Assembly (NCBI GenBank): GCA_017524385.1
Contig: JAFWSS010000197.1
Coordinates: 1-51,022 of the forward strand
Origin: Prevotella sp.
GTDB taxonomy: Bacteria; Bacteroidota; Bacteroidia; Bacteroidales; Bacteroidaceae
Reading direction: 5' to 3'
Length of the DNA: 51,022 bases
A program made the position numbers and the translations under genes. The first letter of the stretch is position 1, and every line of letters starts with the position of its first letter. This document shows, piece by piece, positions 8,524 to 17,984 of the stretch. The notes under the pieces are model-generated. The model was not told the DNA's origin, searched no databases, and saw only the letters and a list, made by a program, of their open reading frames with translations.

Positions 8524-9801
8524 ATGAAGAAGATTTATAAAGCTCATATCCTTTATACAAAGGAGAAAAACAGTTTCGAGGTGCTTGAGAACGGCTATGT
8601 CGCCGTGGACGCCGATGGGCGTGTGACAGGCGTGTCGAAAGACTTGGCATCTTTAGATAGCGATGACGCAGAGGTCGTTGATTTCGGCGACCGCCTGCTG
8701 ATACCGGCCATGAACGACATGCACGTTCATGCCCCCCAGGTACGCAACCAAGGCGTGGCGATGGACCTGGAACTCTTGCCTTGGTTGCAAAATTACACCT
8801 TCCCCGAAGAGTCGAAGTATGCCGACACTCATTATGCCGAGAAAATGTACCGCCATTTCCTTCACACCCAATGGCTTTTTGGCACCATGCGCAGTTGCGT
8901 TTTCGGCACCGTCCATACGGAAAGTACCCGTCTGTTGATGAAATTGTATCAGGAAGCCGGCATGGGTGCCTTGGTAGGCAAGGTGGCCATGAACCGCCAC
9001 TGTCCTGACGCACTCTGCGAAGACGTTGAAACAGCCATCGAAGGTAACGAACGACTGATTGCGGAATTCAACCATCCCGATGCGCTGGTACGCCCCATAA
9101 TGACGCCCCGTTTCGTGCCGTCATGTACGCCAGAGTTGTTGAAGGCATGCGGCGAACTGGCCAACAAGTATCAATTGCCTGTACAGTCTCACCTCTCGGA
9201 GAACACGTCGGAAATTGCCTGGGTAGCCGAATTGGAGCCAGAAAGCACGAGTTATGGGGATGCCTACAACCGCTATGGCCTCTTCGGACAGACACCAACC
9301 ATCATGGCCCATTGCGTGTGGACCGGAGGCATCGAACTTGACTTGATGAAGCGCAACAACGTCATGGTTGCCCACTGCCCTACATCGAATTTCAACATAG
9401 CGTCGGGGATGGCTCCTGTACGCACCTTCCTCGAAGAGGGGCTGCATGTAGGACTGGGAAGCGACATCAGCGGAGGCCACGACCTAAACATGTTCCGCAT
9501 GTTGGTGTACGCCATTCAGGTCAGCAAGATGCAATACCAGCAAAATCACGACAAACACTTCCTCACCCTGCCCGAAGTGTTCTGGATTGCCACCAAGTCG
9601 GCTGGCAGTTTCTTTGGCAAGGTGGGCAGTTTCGAACCTGGCTACGAATTTGATGCACTGGTCATCGACGACAGCGTCCTCAACATCGACAACTACTCCT
9701 TGTTGGAGCGTTTGGAGCGATACATCTACCTGGGCGACGACCGCCAGATTGAGCACCGCTTTTGCCGCGGGAAACTGATCCCGGAACCAAAGGTTTGTTA
9801 A
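8524..9801 (+). CDS. guaD: Guanine deaminase (amidohydrolase family)
   Basis: A 425-residue cytoplasmic zinc hydrolase that converts guanine to xanthine and ammonia. The metal ligands of the amidohydrolase barrel are in place: H67 and H69 in DMHVHAPQ, H223 in HLSEN (with E226), H263 in AHCVW, and D314 in GSDISGG. The HVHAPQ, TPRFVPSC and HLSEN signatures are those of guanine deaminase rather than of chlorohydrolases or cytosine deaminase. Length is normal. It is a single gene with its own promoter and long leader and a strong hairpin after it. The purine nucleoside phosphorylase at 44743 would be a natural upstream supplier of guanine, though the two are far apart. Confidence 0.88.
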   Translation: MKKIYKAHILYTKEKNSFEVLENGYVAVDADGRVTGVSKDLASLDSDDAEVVDFGDRLLIPAMNDMHVHAPQVRNQGVAMDLELLPWLQNYTFPEESKYADTHYAEKMYRHFLHTQWLFGTMRSCVFGTVHTESTRLLMKLYQEAGMGALVGKVAMNRHCPDALCEDVETAIEGNERLIAEFNHPDALVRPIMTPRFVPSCTPELLKACGELANKYQLPVQSHLSENTSEIAWVAELEPESTSYGDAYNRYGLFGQTPTIMAHCVWTGGIELDLMKRNNVMVAHCPTSNFNIASGMAPVRTFLEEGLHVGLGSDISGGHDLNMFRMLVYAIQVSKMQYQQNHDKHFLTLPEVFWIATKSAGSFFGKVGSFEPGYEFDALVIDDSVLNIDNYSLLERLERYIYLGDDRQIEHRFCRGKLIPEPKVC

Positions 9802-9854
9802 TTTCCACGCTCAGCATTTTACGATTTATTCCATAGCAATTACATGCTGAACAA

Positions 9855-9884
9855 GAAGGGGGTTGCTCAAAAGCAATCCCCTTC
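9855..9884 (+). terminator. Hairpin after guaD
   Basis: A 13-bp stem, GAAGGGGGTTGCT (9855-9867) against AGCAATCCCCTTC (9872-9884), with one G-T pair and a 4-base CAAA loop, 53 bases after the guaD stop. It is a compact, stable terminator-type structure but has a poor T-tract. Confidence 0.6.
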
Positions 9885-9976
9885 ATCGTAGCTGTTTCGT
9901 TACTTCTTGGCCGTCGTTCGTGCATCACACAGATAGCAAACGATGGCATAGCCAGCCACTTTTCGCGCCAGGGCAC

Positions 9977-10008
9977 AAAAAAATCATCGGAATTCCGATG
10001 ATTTTTTT
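9977..10008 (-). terminator. Bidirectional terminator after the tRNA operon
   Basis: A perfect 32-base palindrome: seven A, TCATCGG, AATT, CCGATGA, seven T. It forms a hairpin with a T-tract on either strand and lies one base beyond the end of tRNA-Tyr. It ends the minus-strand tRNA transcript and could also stop guaD read-through. Confidence 0.85.
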
Positions 10009-10009
10009 G

Positions 10010-10092
10010 TGGGTGCTGATGGATTCGAACCACCGAAGTCGAAAGACAGCAGATTTACAGTCTGCCCCATTTGGCCACTCTGGAAAACACCC
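10010..10092 (-). tRNA. tRNA-Tyr (anticodon GTA)
   Basis: An 83-nt minus-strand tRNA with the long variable arm typical of bacterial tRNA-Tyr. The acceptor stem GGGTGTT pairs with AGCACCC, the anticodon stem-loop GCAGA-CTGTAAA-TCTGC gives GTA, and the T-loop reads TTCGAAT. CCA is not encoded. It lies 5 bases after tRNA-Val on the same strand and is followed directly by a terminator. Confidence 0.95.
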
Positions 10093-10097
10093 TTTTG

Positions 10098-10172
10098 TGG
10101 ACGTTGGCGGATTCGAACCGTCGACCCTCTGTCTGTCAGACAGATACTCTAAACCAGCTGAGCTAAACGTCC
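10098..10172 (-). tRNA. tRNA-Val (anticodon GAC)
   Basis: A 75-nt minus-strand tRNA with acceptor stem GGACGTT/AACGTCC, D-arm GCTC..GAGT, and anticodon stem TCTGT/ACAGA around the loop CTGACAG, which puts GAC at positions 34-36. The T-loop is TTCGAAT, and the T-stem has one A-C mismatch. It is the first gene of a two-tRNA operon. Confidence 0.9.
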
Positions 10173-10195
10173 ATCGCTTTTTGTGATAGCGGTTG

Positions 10196-10227
10196 CAAAG
10201 GTAAGCAGAAAAAATGATTGTGCCAAA
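10196..10227 (-). promoter_or_regulatory. Promoter of the tRNA-Val/tRNA-Tyr operon
   Basis: On the minus strand, TTTG at 10227-10224 and TACCTTTG at 10203-10196, 20 bases apart. The predicted start is about 15 bases before tRNA-Val. Confidence 0.75.
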
Positions 10228-10256
10228 TATTTTTGGACTTTTTTTCCACAGAAAGG

Positions 10257-12656
10257 TCAGAAAGGATATCCGATGGCGAAATGCAGGCATTGTCCGTCCT
10301 TGAAAGAAGGGATGTTGAAATATCCACTCTTTCCTGTGTCATAAGGTGCGTGGATGCCAATGCCCCAATCAATACGGACGACGAAGAAGTCAAGGTCGTA
10401 GCGCAAGCCAATACCGGTGCCAAGAGCGAGATCATCTAAGAATCTGGAAGCCTTGAACGTGTTTTCCTCCATTTCATCAAAGCTTTCCGTGTCCCACACA
10501 TTGCCAGCATCCAGGAACAGGGCTCCATGCAGTTTTCCAAACAAGCGTGTGCGATATTCAAGGTTGGCTTGCACCTTGACATTACCTACCTCCTCGACAA
10601 ATCTCCATCTCTTGTCGTCGGAATGGAATTTTCCCGGTCCCAAACTTCTTACATTGAAAGCCCTGATGCTGTTGGCTCCTCCCACCCAATACTGCTCGGT
10701 ATAAGGTACGTAATCTGAATTACCAAAGGGGAAAGCCACCCCTGCACTCAGATGCCCTACGACCTGACTGCTTTCGCTCAGCCTCCACAATTTGCTCATC
10801 TCGGTATCGAACTTGACAAATTGTGCATAGGGGTTCTTAAACAATTCCTTGTTCTTCTTGTTCCATTCCTTCCCTGCAGCCATAAAGCCCAAAGAGAGCA
10901 GGTTGCCCGCCTCGCTAACCGAAGCAGAGCAAAAGAAGGGGCTCCTGCTAGTGGAGGCATTGGTGTAAGTCGCGGTAACTTTCATCTTGTTGATGAACAC
11001 ATCTTGCATGGTGGCGAGGAGGTATGGATGCTCCACAAGCATATCGACAAAACGATCGGTGCGTCGGTTGAAATAGTTGTACTCCACGGACAATGGAGTG
11101 ACGAGGAAAGTCCAGAAGGCGTTTTTTTGGAATTTGTAAGTCAACTCTCCTGATACGATATGCCTTCTGAAATAGCCCGAGCGATTGACCATATTGGTAG
11201 AGGCCTTGATGATGGTGGAAGGTGTCGAGAAGAAACGCCTCCTGCGCCTTCTTCTAGCTTCTTCCTGCGAAGATTGAGACGACTGCGCCGGCCTGTCACG
11301 GAATCCCGTGTTCGTCTTTTTGAAGAAATCCCAAGGGTATTGAATGCGAGGAATCTCCAGCGCCACATCGCCACCATACTCATAGGAATTGATTTTCGAT
11401 TCCGTGTCATCAAAGGCGTGCCCCGTCTGCCACTCATAGTTTCCATGGAGGTTGACATCGAGTTTCTCTCCACCTTTCAATGCGTTTCTTTTGGTAAGGC
11501 CAATAACGAGCTGTGGTCCAAGGAACCCTGTTGTCTTGCCCTTCAAGTTGGACTCCACGTAAAAGTCATAGGGCCTGTCGAATACGCAATTGAGACGCAG
11601 GTCGAGGGTGTCGCAAGCCATGGTGGTGTCGCGCGGGGTGAATGTGAAGTCCACTGAGCTGAAGATTCCATTGCTTCCCAATTTGCTGGCCGACTCGAGG
11701 TAGTCATCATAGCAAAACAGCCTACCGGGCCTGACTTTCATATCATTAAAAATTACCCCCATCCTCATAGGAGGATTATCACCGTTGTATTTGACAGTGA
11801 GTCTCCTTCTCTGCACCGAATCCGTCAACTGCTCCCTTATGGTCTTTCTGAGATTAATGGAGATGTTTCCCACATACCACTGCTTCATGGCATTCTCAGG
11901 CAGGCTGTCGGCCAACTGCAGTTTCAAAACGGCCTTCTGCGGTATGGCAAAAGTGTCTGCAAGATAAGAAGCATACCCCGACTGGTAATAGTAGTAGCCG
12001 TTGTTACGGAATAGTTGTGAGATGCGATTTCTTTCCTTATCAAGATATTCCACGTCAAACGGGACGTCCCGCGTGACATAAGCGTATTCCATTGTACTGT
12101 CTATCAACGCTTTGGCTCTTGTCGGGAAATTAACATAAGCCAAGGTGTCAACGGTGTAGAGCGGTCCCATATCGACATTATAGGCCACCTTCGCTTTCTT
12201 GGGATTTTTGCCCACCACTTCCGATGATGTCACCTTTCCTTGGAAATATCCATGCACGTTGAGGGTCGATTGAGCCACCGACGCCCTGAGTTCCGGATTG
12301 ACTTGGTCGATAAGCACCGGTGCTTTCCCAAAGGAGTTGGTCATCCATTTTGCGAAAGGCGTGTCCTTTTCATGGTATGCGTTCCAAATCCACAACCTCG
12401 TCTGTATGGGCGAGCGGTAGTAGGAACTGCTGAAAAGGGCCCCGTTGGGAGGGCAGTCTAGTGCAGCGAGCACCTCCTCCTGCGTAGTGATGAAATGGTC
12501 GTTTTTCTCATAGTTCTCAAACTTCACCTTGTCGATGCCCGTATATAACCTTTCCCCCTCCGGCACGCCACTCGTTGTGGAGCATGCGCCGAGGAAGAAG
12601 GAAGATATGAGCATCGTGAAGGCAACGACGCTTTCAAGGTTGGCCTTTTTCTTCAT
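10257..12656 (-). CDS. tamL: TamL: lipoprotein-type Omp85 outer-membrane assembly factor
   Basis: A 799-residue outer-membrane protein of the Omp85/BamA-TamA superfamily. It begins with a lipoprotein signal (LGAC, C25), followed by POTRA-like repeats to about 400 and a 16-strand type C-terminal barrel. The barrel shows WVGGANSIRAFNVRSLGPG, a variant of the conserved GGxxSIRGF loop, and it ends in a phenylalanine (AIGYPF), the usual barrel signature. In Bacteroidota, TamA is replaced by such a lipidated form, TamL, which works with TamB to insert or move material into the outer membrane. Its ATG overlaps the tamB stop (ATGA), so the two are translated together. It may help place lipoproteins or barrel proteins. 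Call firm; client proteins unknown. Confidence 0.88.
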   Translation of the reverse strand: MKKKANLESVVAFTMLISSFFLGACSTTSGVPEGERLYTGIDKVKFENYEKNDHFITTQEEVLAALDCPPNGALFSSSYYRSPIQTRLWIWNAYHEKDTPFAKWMTNSFGKAPVLIDQVNPELRASVAQSTLNVHGYFQGKVTSSEVVGKNPKKAKVAYNVDMGPLYTVDTLAYVNFPTRAKALIDSTMEYAYVTRDVPFDVEYLDKERNRISQLFRNNGYYYYQSGYASYLADTFAIPQKAVLKLQLADSLPENAMKQWYVGNISINLRKTIREQLTDSVQRRRLTVKYNGDNPPMRMGVIFNDMKVRPGRLFCYDDYLESASKLGSNGIFSSVDFTFTPRDTTMACDTLDLRLNCVFDRPYDFYVESNLKGKTTGFLGPQLVIGLTKRNALKGGEKLDVNLHGNYEWQTGHAFDDTESKINSYEYGGDVALEIPRIQYPWDFFKKTNTGFRDRPAQSSQSSQEEARRRRRRRFFSTPSTIIKASTNMVNRSGYFRRHIVSGELTYKFQKNAFWTFLVTPLSVEYNYFNRRTDRFVDMLVEHPYLLATMQDVFINKMKVTATYTNASTSRSPFFCSASVSEAGNLLSLGFMAAGKEWNKKNKELFKNPYAQFVKFDTEMSKLWRLSESSQVVGHLSAGVAFPFGNSDYVPYTEQYWVGGANSIRAFNVRSLGPGKFHSDDKRWRFVEEVGNVKVQANLEYRTRLFGKLHGALFLDAGNVWDTESFDEMEENTFKASRFLDDLALGTGIGLRYDLDFFVVRIDWGIGIHAPYDTGKSGYFNIPSFKDGQCLHFAIGYPF

Positions 12657-15600
12657 GGGTTTGTTGTCTTGAGGGTGTCAAGGGGCACTATCGTCCTGCT
12701 CATTGTTGAGTCTCTCCTAGGCGGCATCGTTGTCATCCGGTCGCTCTTGAAGCTGAAGATATCGGTGAAATGCTGCAGTTTCCTTTTCCACAAGAAGCCT
12801 GCGCCGTATTCACCTATCTCCCCTTCGAGCCAATCGTAGGAGTCACGGTCGTAGAAGAGTTTGACATATTGGTTAGAAGTGGGACTAAGCCTGTATTCCG
12901 CCGACACGTTGGTGAAGAAGGAGTTGTTCTGTCCCTCCAATTCAGCACCAGTGGAGACCTTTCCTCCAATGATGACACGCAAGCGGTTGTTCCAGAATCG
13001 TTTTGCGAACTTGAACGAGTAGTCGGTGTGCAAGGCTCCTGAAGCATCGGTGGCGTTGTCCACGCCGATGGACAGGTCAAGGGTTTTGAGCGCGTTGCCT
13101 GAGATGTTGTTAATCTCGTTTTGCAGGAAGGAACTCAATGCACCATTCATGGTGAAGCCGCTGGTGTTGCCGTCTGCCAGGTACATGCCAGTGGTTAGCA
13201 TGGTGACGGCCACTTTTCCACGTTCCTCGGTGGTCATGGCAGCCAGTTCGGAGTTGATGGTGACATCGTCGGGCGCACTGATGATGAACTCCAATCCCAT
13301 GTCCTCAAGTGTCCTTGAGATGACTACTCCACAAGTGAAGTCCACGCTCCTTGTTCCACCGTCTTCCCCTTCCACTGTTGCTTTTCTTTCTTCTATGGCG
13401 GTGATGTGGAGTGTGGGGTTCATCGGTTCCCCCTTGAACTCAATGTAGCTGCCCTCTTGTATGGTAAAGGTCTTGAGCGGAATGACAGGCAACGAATATT
13501 TCATCTCTCCCTCATTGAGGGTGTATTTTCCTGTGAGGCGCAAGTTGTCGATGGTATTGTAACGCATGCGCAGCGTGCCTCCTCCCATGAGGTCGATATA
13601 GTTGCTATGGTCGGCATTGAGGTCACACTTGATGCGTGCGCCCTCGTCCACATTAAGCGTGAGGTCCATGTTGAATCCCGTGAGTTGAGGCCTTGCCACC
13701 ACTTGTTCGGTGGAGTCGTTGAAATCGACAAATTTCACGAGTTCGTCGAGACGGTTGTCGGCAGCGAGCGGTGAATCCTTCAACACATAGGTCATGTCGG
13801 TGGAGCCAAGCACCGACACCATACCTCTCATGGAAAGTGCGTTGAGCGGTCCTTCCATGTTGCCGAAGAAATTGACATAAGCTTTTCCAAACGCCTCCGA
13901 CTTGCTGTTCTCCTTGGCGTTGACGACCATGAAATTCCGCGCCTGCATCCTAACTTTGAGGGACATCCTGTCAAGGTTGGAGAAGTCGAAATTTCCGTAG
14001 ATTTCGAGAGGCGTCTTGTTGGCATCAAAGATCTCGAAATCCTCAAAGAGGAGCCGGCTTCCCACGATTCTTACCGGGTCGTCGGCCACCTGGAGTTTCA
14101 CTCCGTATGGCACGCTGAGTATATAGGTGTTGGAAAGGAACAACTCCCCATTGACATCAGGTTCCCCAAGCGGACCTTTGATGGCAAGGTCGCCTTCAGC
14201 CTCTCCTTGGAATCCGATGATTTGGTTTGGTATGAAGCCGTTCACCAAATGCAGAGGCAGTTGATCCATATGCATCAAAGCATCCAGATATCCTTTTCCC
14301 TTTGGGTTGTAGGTGCCGACAAGCGTCCCCACTTCCTTCCCATCCTTGAAGAGGATGGCATCGACCTGGTGGGTCCCATCCTCGTTGGGTATGTAGACGA
14401 ATTCCGAGCCCAAGTTGCCGAGCAGCGAATTTTCATACATGAAGTCAGCCACGTTGAGCGAACTGGAGATAGAAAGGTTGCTTGGTGTTTGCACGATGTG
14501 GAAGTCTCCGTCGGCCACCCCCTCCATCTTCGGAATGAAAGGGATGAAAGAGAGCACTTTGGCCAGATCCACCTTTCCCAAACTGAGCGTGAGGTCCTGG
14601 AGCGCCTCCTCGTTGGAGTCATAGGTATAGAGTTGGATATGCATGCCATCTTCTGACTTGAGTTTTAGGTTAGCCGAGACGCGTTTGTCATCCCCGATGA
14701 AGACATAGTTGTCCTCATTGGCGGTGAACGGGATGTAGCCTATGACCGGATGTGTGTTTGTGAGATTGACCATCACCCCGTTGGGCTCTATGGCCGCAAC
14801 TGCACCAATGTCGAGGCCAAGTTTATCATTGGCGTCATAGAGGCGGGCGTTGATGTCAGCGCCTTTTTCCAGGATGGCTCCATCAAAGATGGCGTTGAAA
14901 CTGTAATGCGGGTTGTCAGGATAGTTTTTCACCTGCCCCGTATACTTGAATCCTGCACTGTCGGTGAGTATTTGGAACCCCACGGAATCAAGTTGAATGC
15001 TATCGACGAGTAGTCTGGATATGTTGATGTTTCCATTGAGTCCTTCCACATGCGAGGAATTCATATCCACCAAAAGTTGGTCGAAGTCGACTCCTTGTTC
15101 TTGTATGAGATTGACGAAGAAATTGTCGCGCCCGCTAGTAAGATAGATGTTTGCATCAGGCAGTTTCTTCCGTAGTGTTATCTGGTCGAAATGCTTGTCC
15201 TTCATCTGCTTGGTAAGTTCCTTAGAGAATTGCTCGGCTTGCTTGAGCATGACCTTGTATCCACTTCCGCCGTTCATATCGAGGTGGAAGTCTCCACAAT
15301 CCACGCGTGCATAGGTGGTGTCTCTCTTGGTGAGCATGTCCACCGTGAGGTGGTCGGGTCGGAACAGTGAATTGTTATACAAGAGCACCATGTCGCCAAT
15401 GGAACCTTCCACCTTATAAAACTCATCGAAGTCGGTGTCGATATCCAGATGTGCACAGCCCCTGAACTTGAAAGGTTTGTCGATGATATGGAGTTGATAA
15501 AGATCGGCCTCGGTGAGGTCGCACGCAAAAGTACCCTGCAGGCGTTTGGAGTTCATGAGTGCATCAAAGGAGATGTTTCCATTGAGCAGGGGGTGATGGC

Positions 15601-17425
15601 TGTCGATGTCGGCAGCCAGTATTCCGTTGCCCAGAGAGGCTTTGGCAGTCATCCCGTCCAAGTCGTAGTTGTTGTACTTGAATTTTCGGATTTGTGCATA
15701 GATGTTCGCCTTTGTCTTAGGCGACATGATGTCGGTGCCCTGTCCTTCCGCTTCTATGTGTGCAGTGAGCGGGCTCAGTCCCATCTTAGGAACAAAATGC
15801 TGCAACGGGAAGCGGTCGGCATCGATGTTGGCGGAATATTTCATCTTGTCAGAGTCGAAGGACACCACGGCCTTGACATCTCCACCACCTTCCGTCGCCT
15901 TGAAATCTGCTGCATACTTGTGTCCGTCGGCCTTGAAGTCACCATCGATGGCGATGCCTTGCGGAATATTCACCTGGTCGGTAATCGACTTGTCCAACAT
16001 TGCAGTGACAAAATCGAGATTGTGTGTGGTACCCTTCAACTTGACATCAGCCTTGATGTGGCTTAAGTCTGTCACGTTGGCCACATAACCATCGGCGTTC
16101 ATTTGCAATGCTGTTGGCAGCGAGACATACAACCCTTTGAAATCCACCCTGTCCATATTGCCTTTAGCCTTCCCCTTGATGGTGAGCGGCTGGTTGGGCC
16201 ATTTTCTCACGAAATCCTTGGGCATGTCACCCATGTAACGCATAAGGTCCTGCTTCCCCAAGTAGGCATCGATGCTAGCGTCCAACTTCCCCGGATTCTT
16301 GGCGTCGAAGGTGTTGAGGTCCATATCCACATTGGCATTGATGCGCGAGTCGGGTGTCTGCAAGTAAAGGTTGTCAAGATGCAAGGTTTTGTCATCAAGA
16401 GCTACAGCGGTTTTGAACTTTTCCACCTTGATGCCGCTTTTCTCCTTGAGCGAACATTCCTGCAGGTCGAGTACCATCCCCTCAGGAGTGTAGGTGATGG
16501 TTTTTGCTTTGACGATGATGTCGTCTGCCCTGACATGGCTTGGGTCGAGACCGCTTTTCTTGGGCTTTTGGGTGTCATCGTCATACTGCGCCATCCCCCC
16601 CGACCATTCGAAGTTGTCGAGTTGGTAACTGTTTCCATCCATATCAGCTTTGAAGCCTTCCGCCTTTCCTTCGTGGATGATGGCGCGCGCCCGTTTCTTT
16701 CCAGGCAAATCGAGCGCCACATCGGTGTTGGACAACTGAAGGTTGGATAGGTCGTACTTGTTGTACTGCGTATCGATATAGGCATTGGTTGCCTTGGCAT
16801 CCCCCACGTAGGCGGTGGCTTGCATGGCATCGCCCGGCATCCTGACCTTCACATCAGCCCTGGAGAGTTGCAACTCCCCCACCCTCACCTTCCATTTGCC
16901 AGGAGTGGTGTCGGGGGGCACTGTGTCGGCAAGGCAAATCTCCAGCTTGGCACTGTCGAGTTTGGCGGCGTCAAGATTGACCAATGACTTGTTGAGGTCC
17001 ACACCGTGGCATTTGAGATCAAGGTATTCCACGTTGCCTTTCACCCTGATGTCGCCAATGAAACCGTTGGTGTTGAGTTTGAGTTGACGGAAGCCTAGTG
17101 CATCTATCTCCACTTGCTTGTCGAACAACGGTTTCAACTGAAGATCGACATAGAGTTTCGAAACGTCAACGATGGTGTCTCTCAATCCAGGTATGGAGTC
17201 GTTGTCCTTGATGGCCTTGAAATCGTCTATGGCAAGGTCGAGGGGGAATTTGAGAGATACGTGTCCCACGGAGATGTCCATGCCGGTCTTCTCGGAAGCG
17301 TAAGCAGCCACCTTCTTCGCAGCCCAGTTTTGCACGGGAGGCGTGTACAACAGGACAGCGGCAATCAAGAAGAGCAAAATAGGCGTGAGCAACAGGATTG
17401 CTCCCCATTTGAAGAATTTTTTCAT
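12653..17425 (-). CDS. tamB: TamB: AsmA-like bridge protein (translocation and assembly module)
   Basis: About 1590 residues. A single N-terminal membrane helix (MKKFFKWGAILLLTPILLFLIAA region) anchors it in the inner membrane. The long middle is repetitive beta-strand of the AsmA/DUF3971 type, and the last 350 residues are the conserved TamB (DUF490) domain with SRTLEDMGLEFIISAPDD and the SIGVDNATD/YSFKFAKRFWNNRLRVIIGG segments near the end. Such proteins form a hydrophobic groove across the periplasm and are linked to phospholipid transfer and outer-membrane assembly. The frame opens seven codons earlier, at 17446 (MHVASEV). I prefer the ATG at 17425, right before the lysine-rich start of the helix. 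It overlaps tamL by four bases. Confidence 0.88.
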   Translation of the reverse strand: MKKFFKWGAILLLTPILLFLIAAVLLYTPPVQNWAAKKVAAYASEKTGMDISVGHVSLKFPLDLAIDDFKAIKDNDSIPGLRDTIVDVSKLYVDLQLKPLFDKQVEIDALGFRQLKLNTNGFIGDIRVKGNVEYLDLKCHGVDLNKSLVNLDAAKLDSAKLEICLADTVPPDTTPGKWKVRVGELQLSRADVKVRMPGDAMQATAYVGDAKATNAYIDTQYNKYDLSNLQLSNTDVALDLPGKKRARAIIHEGKAEGFKADMDGNSYQLDNFEWSGGMAQYDDDTQKPKKSGLDPSHVRADDIIVKAKTITYTPEGMVLDLQECSLKEKSGIKVEKFKTAVALDDKTLHLDNLYLQTPDSRINANVDMDLNTFDAKNPGKLDASIDAYLGKQDLMRYMGDMPKDFVRKWPNQPLTIKGKAKGNMDRVDFKGLYVSLPTALQMNADGYVANVTDLSHIKADVKLKGTTHNLDFVTAMLDKSITDQVNIPQGIAIDGDFKADGHKYAADFKATEGGGDVKAVVSFDSDKMKYSANIDADRFPLQHFVPKMGLSPLTAHIEAEGQGTDIMSPKTKANIYAQIRKFKYNNYDLDGMTAKASLGNGILAADIDSHHPLLNGNISFDALMNSKRLQGTFACDLTEADLYQLHIIDKPFKFRGCAHLDIDTDFDEFYKVEGSIGDMVLLYNNSLFRPDHLTVDMLTKRDTTYARVDCGDFHLDMNGGSGYKVMLKQAEQFSKELTKQMKDKHFDQITLRKKLPDANIYLTSGRDNFFVNLIQEQGVDFDQLLVDMNSSHVEGLNGNINISRLLVDSIQLDSVGFQILTDSAGFKYTGQVKNYPDNPHYSFNAIFDGAILEKGADINARLYDANDKLGLDIGAVAAIEPNGVMVNLTNTHPVIGYIPFTANEDNYVFIGDDKRVSANLKLKSEDGMHIQLYTYDSNEEALQDLTLSLGKVDLAKVLSFIPFIPKMEGVADGDFHIVQTPSNLSISSSLNVADFMYENSLLGNLGSEFVYIPNEDGTHQVDAILFKDGKEVGTLVGTYNPKGKGYLDALMHMDQLPLHLVNGFIPNQIIGFQGEAEGDLAIKGPLGEPDVNGELFLSNTYILSVPYGVKLQVADDPVRIVGSRLLFEDFEIFDANKTPLEIYGNFDFSNLDRMSLKVRMQARNFMVVNAKENSKSEAFGKAYVNFFGNMEGPLNALSMRGMVSVLGSTDMTYVLKDSPLAADNRLDELVKFVDFNDSTEQVVARPQLTGFNMDLTLNVDEGARIKCDLNADHSNYIDLMGGGTLRMRYNTIDNLRLTGKYTLNEGEMKYSLPVIPLKTFTIQEGSYIEFKGEPMNPTLHITAIEERKATVEGEDGGTRSVDFTCGVVISRTLEDMGLEFIISAPDDVTINSELAAMTTEERGKVAVTMLTTGMYLADGNTSGFTMNGALSSFLQNEINNISGNALKTLDLSIGVDNATDASGALHTDYSFKFAKRFWNNRLRVIIGGKVSTGAELEGQNNSFFTNVSAEYRLSPTSNQYVKLFYDRDSYDWLEGEIGEYGAGFLWKRKLQHFTDIFSFKSDRMTTMPPRRDSTMSRTIVPLDTLKTTNP

Positions 17426-17478
17426 AACTTCACTTGCGACATGCACCGACGAAAGCCATCAATGCGGGCTTGATGCTG

Positions 17479-17486
17479 CAAAGTAA
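17479..17486 (-). promoter_or_regulatory. Probable -7 box of the tamB-tamL operon
   Basis: Minus-strand TTACTTTG, one base off the TAnnTTTG consensus, about 55 bases before the chosen tamB start. No good -33 element is seen. Confidence 0.4.
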
Positions 17487-17569
17487 GCAATTTTTTGGGA
17501 AACATTGGTAAGTAAAAACGAAAAAATCCTCTTTCAAGGGCATTTTTCACATAAACACCCGGTAATAAG

Positions 17570-17643
17570 ATTGAAAATTGAAAATTGAAGATTGAAGATT
17601 GAAAATTGATGATTGAAGATTGAAGATTGATGATTGAAAATTG
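17570..17643. repeat. ATTGAAR heptamer array, copy 1
   Basis: Ten full tandem copies of a 7-bp unit (ATTGAAA, ATTGAAG or ATTGATG) plus a partial copy, with no interruption. A second array of the same unit lies at 28637-28706. Open frames of the kind IFNLQSSIFN read through it are by-products of the repeat. Confidence 0.9.
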
Positions 17644-17984
17644 TCATACGATATCTCCATCGGTATTTGCTGATGAATTGCTTGAAACCGTAATGCGGAA
17701 AATGAGGCAAACAGTAAGACGCAAGCACAAAATTTAGATGATGTCGTTGCCGAACCCAACAAAGTAATCAAATATTGGAGAAATTTTCCAACTTTTTATC
17801 ACGAATTGGACTATTGGTTGTTTCCTTTTTTCCTTTCATAAATTGGAGAATTCATACACCACGCCCCTACATTCATACAATGCGGAGATGCTTTTATTTA
17901 CCATGGAATGAAACCAGGTATAATAAAATGAGAAGTAGAGAAAGTTGATTCAATAATGAATAACCTATCATCAACATTAATTAT
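17644..17984. other. Intergenic region, no gene seen
   Basis: About 340 AT-rich bases between the heptamer array and the small secreted protein. A TATAAT-like string at about 17920 is the only promoter-like element, and it does not match the local TAnnTTTG type. I see no RNA gene, hairpin or conserved ORF. Confidence 0.5.

Noticed and set aside
10098-10172. tRNA-Asp instead of tRNA-Val
   Set aside because: A GTC anticodon would need a different 7-base loop. The best-paired stem TCTGT/ACAGA puts GAC at 34-36.
17570-17643. CRISPR array
   Set aside because: The units are 7 bp and contiguous with no spacers, and no cas genes are near.
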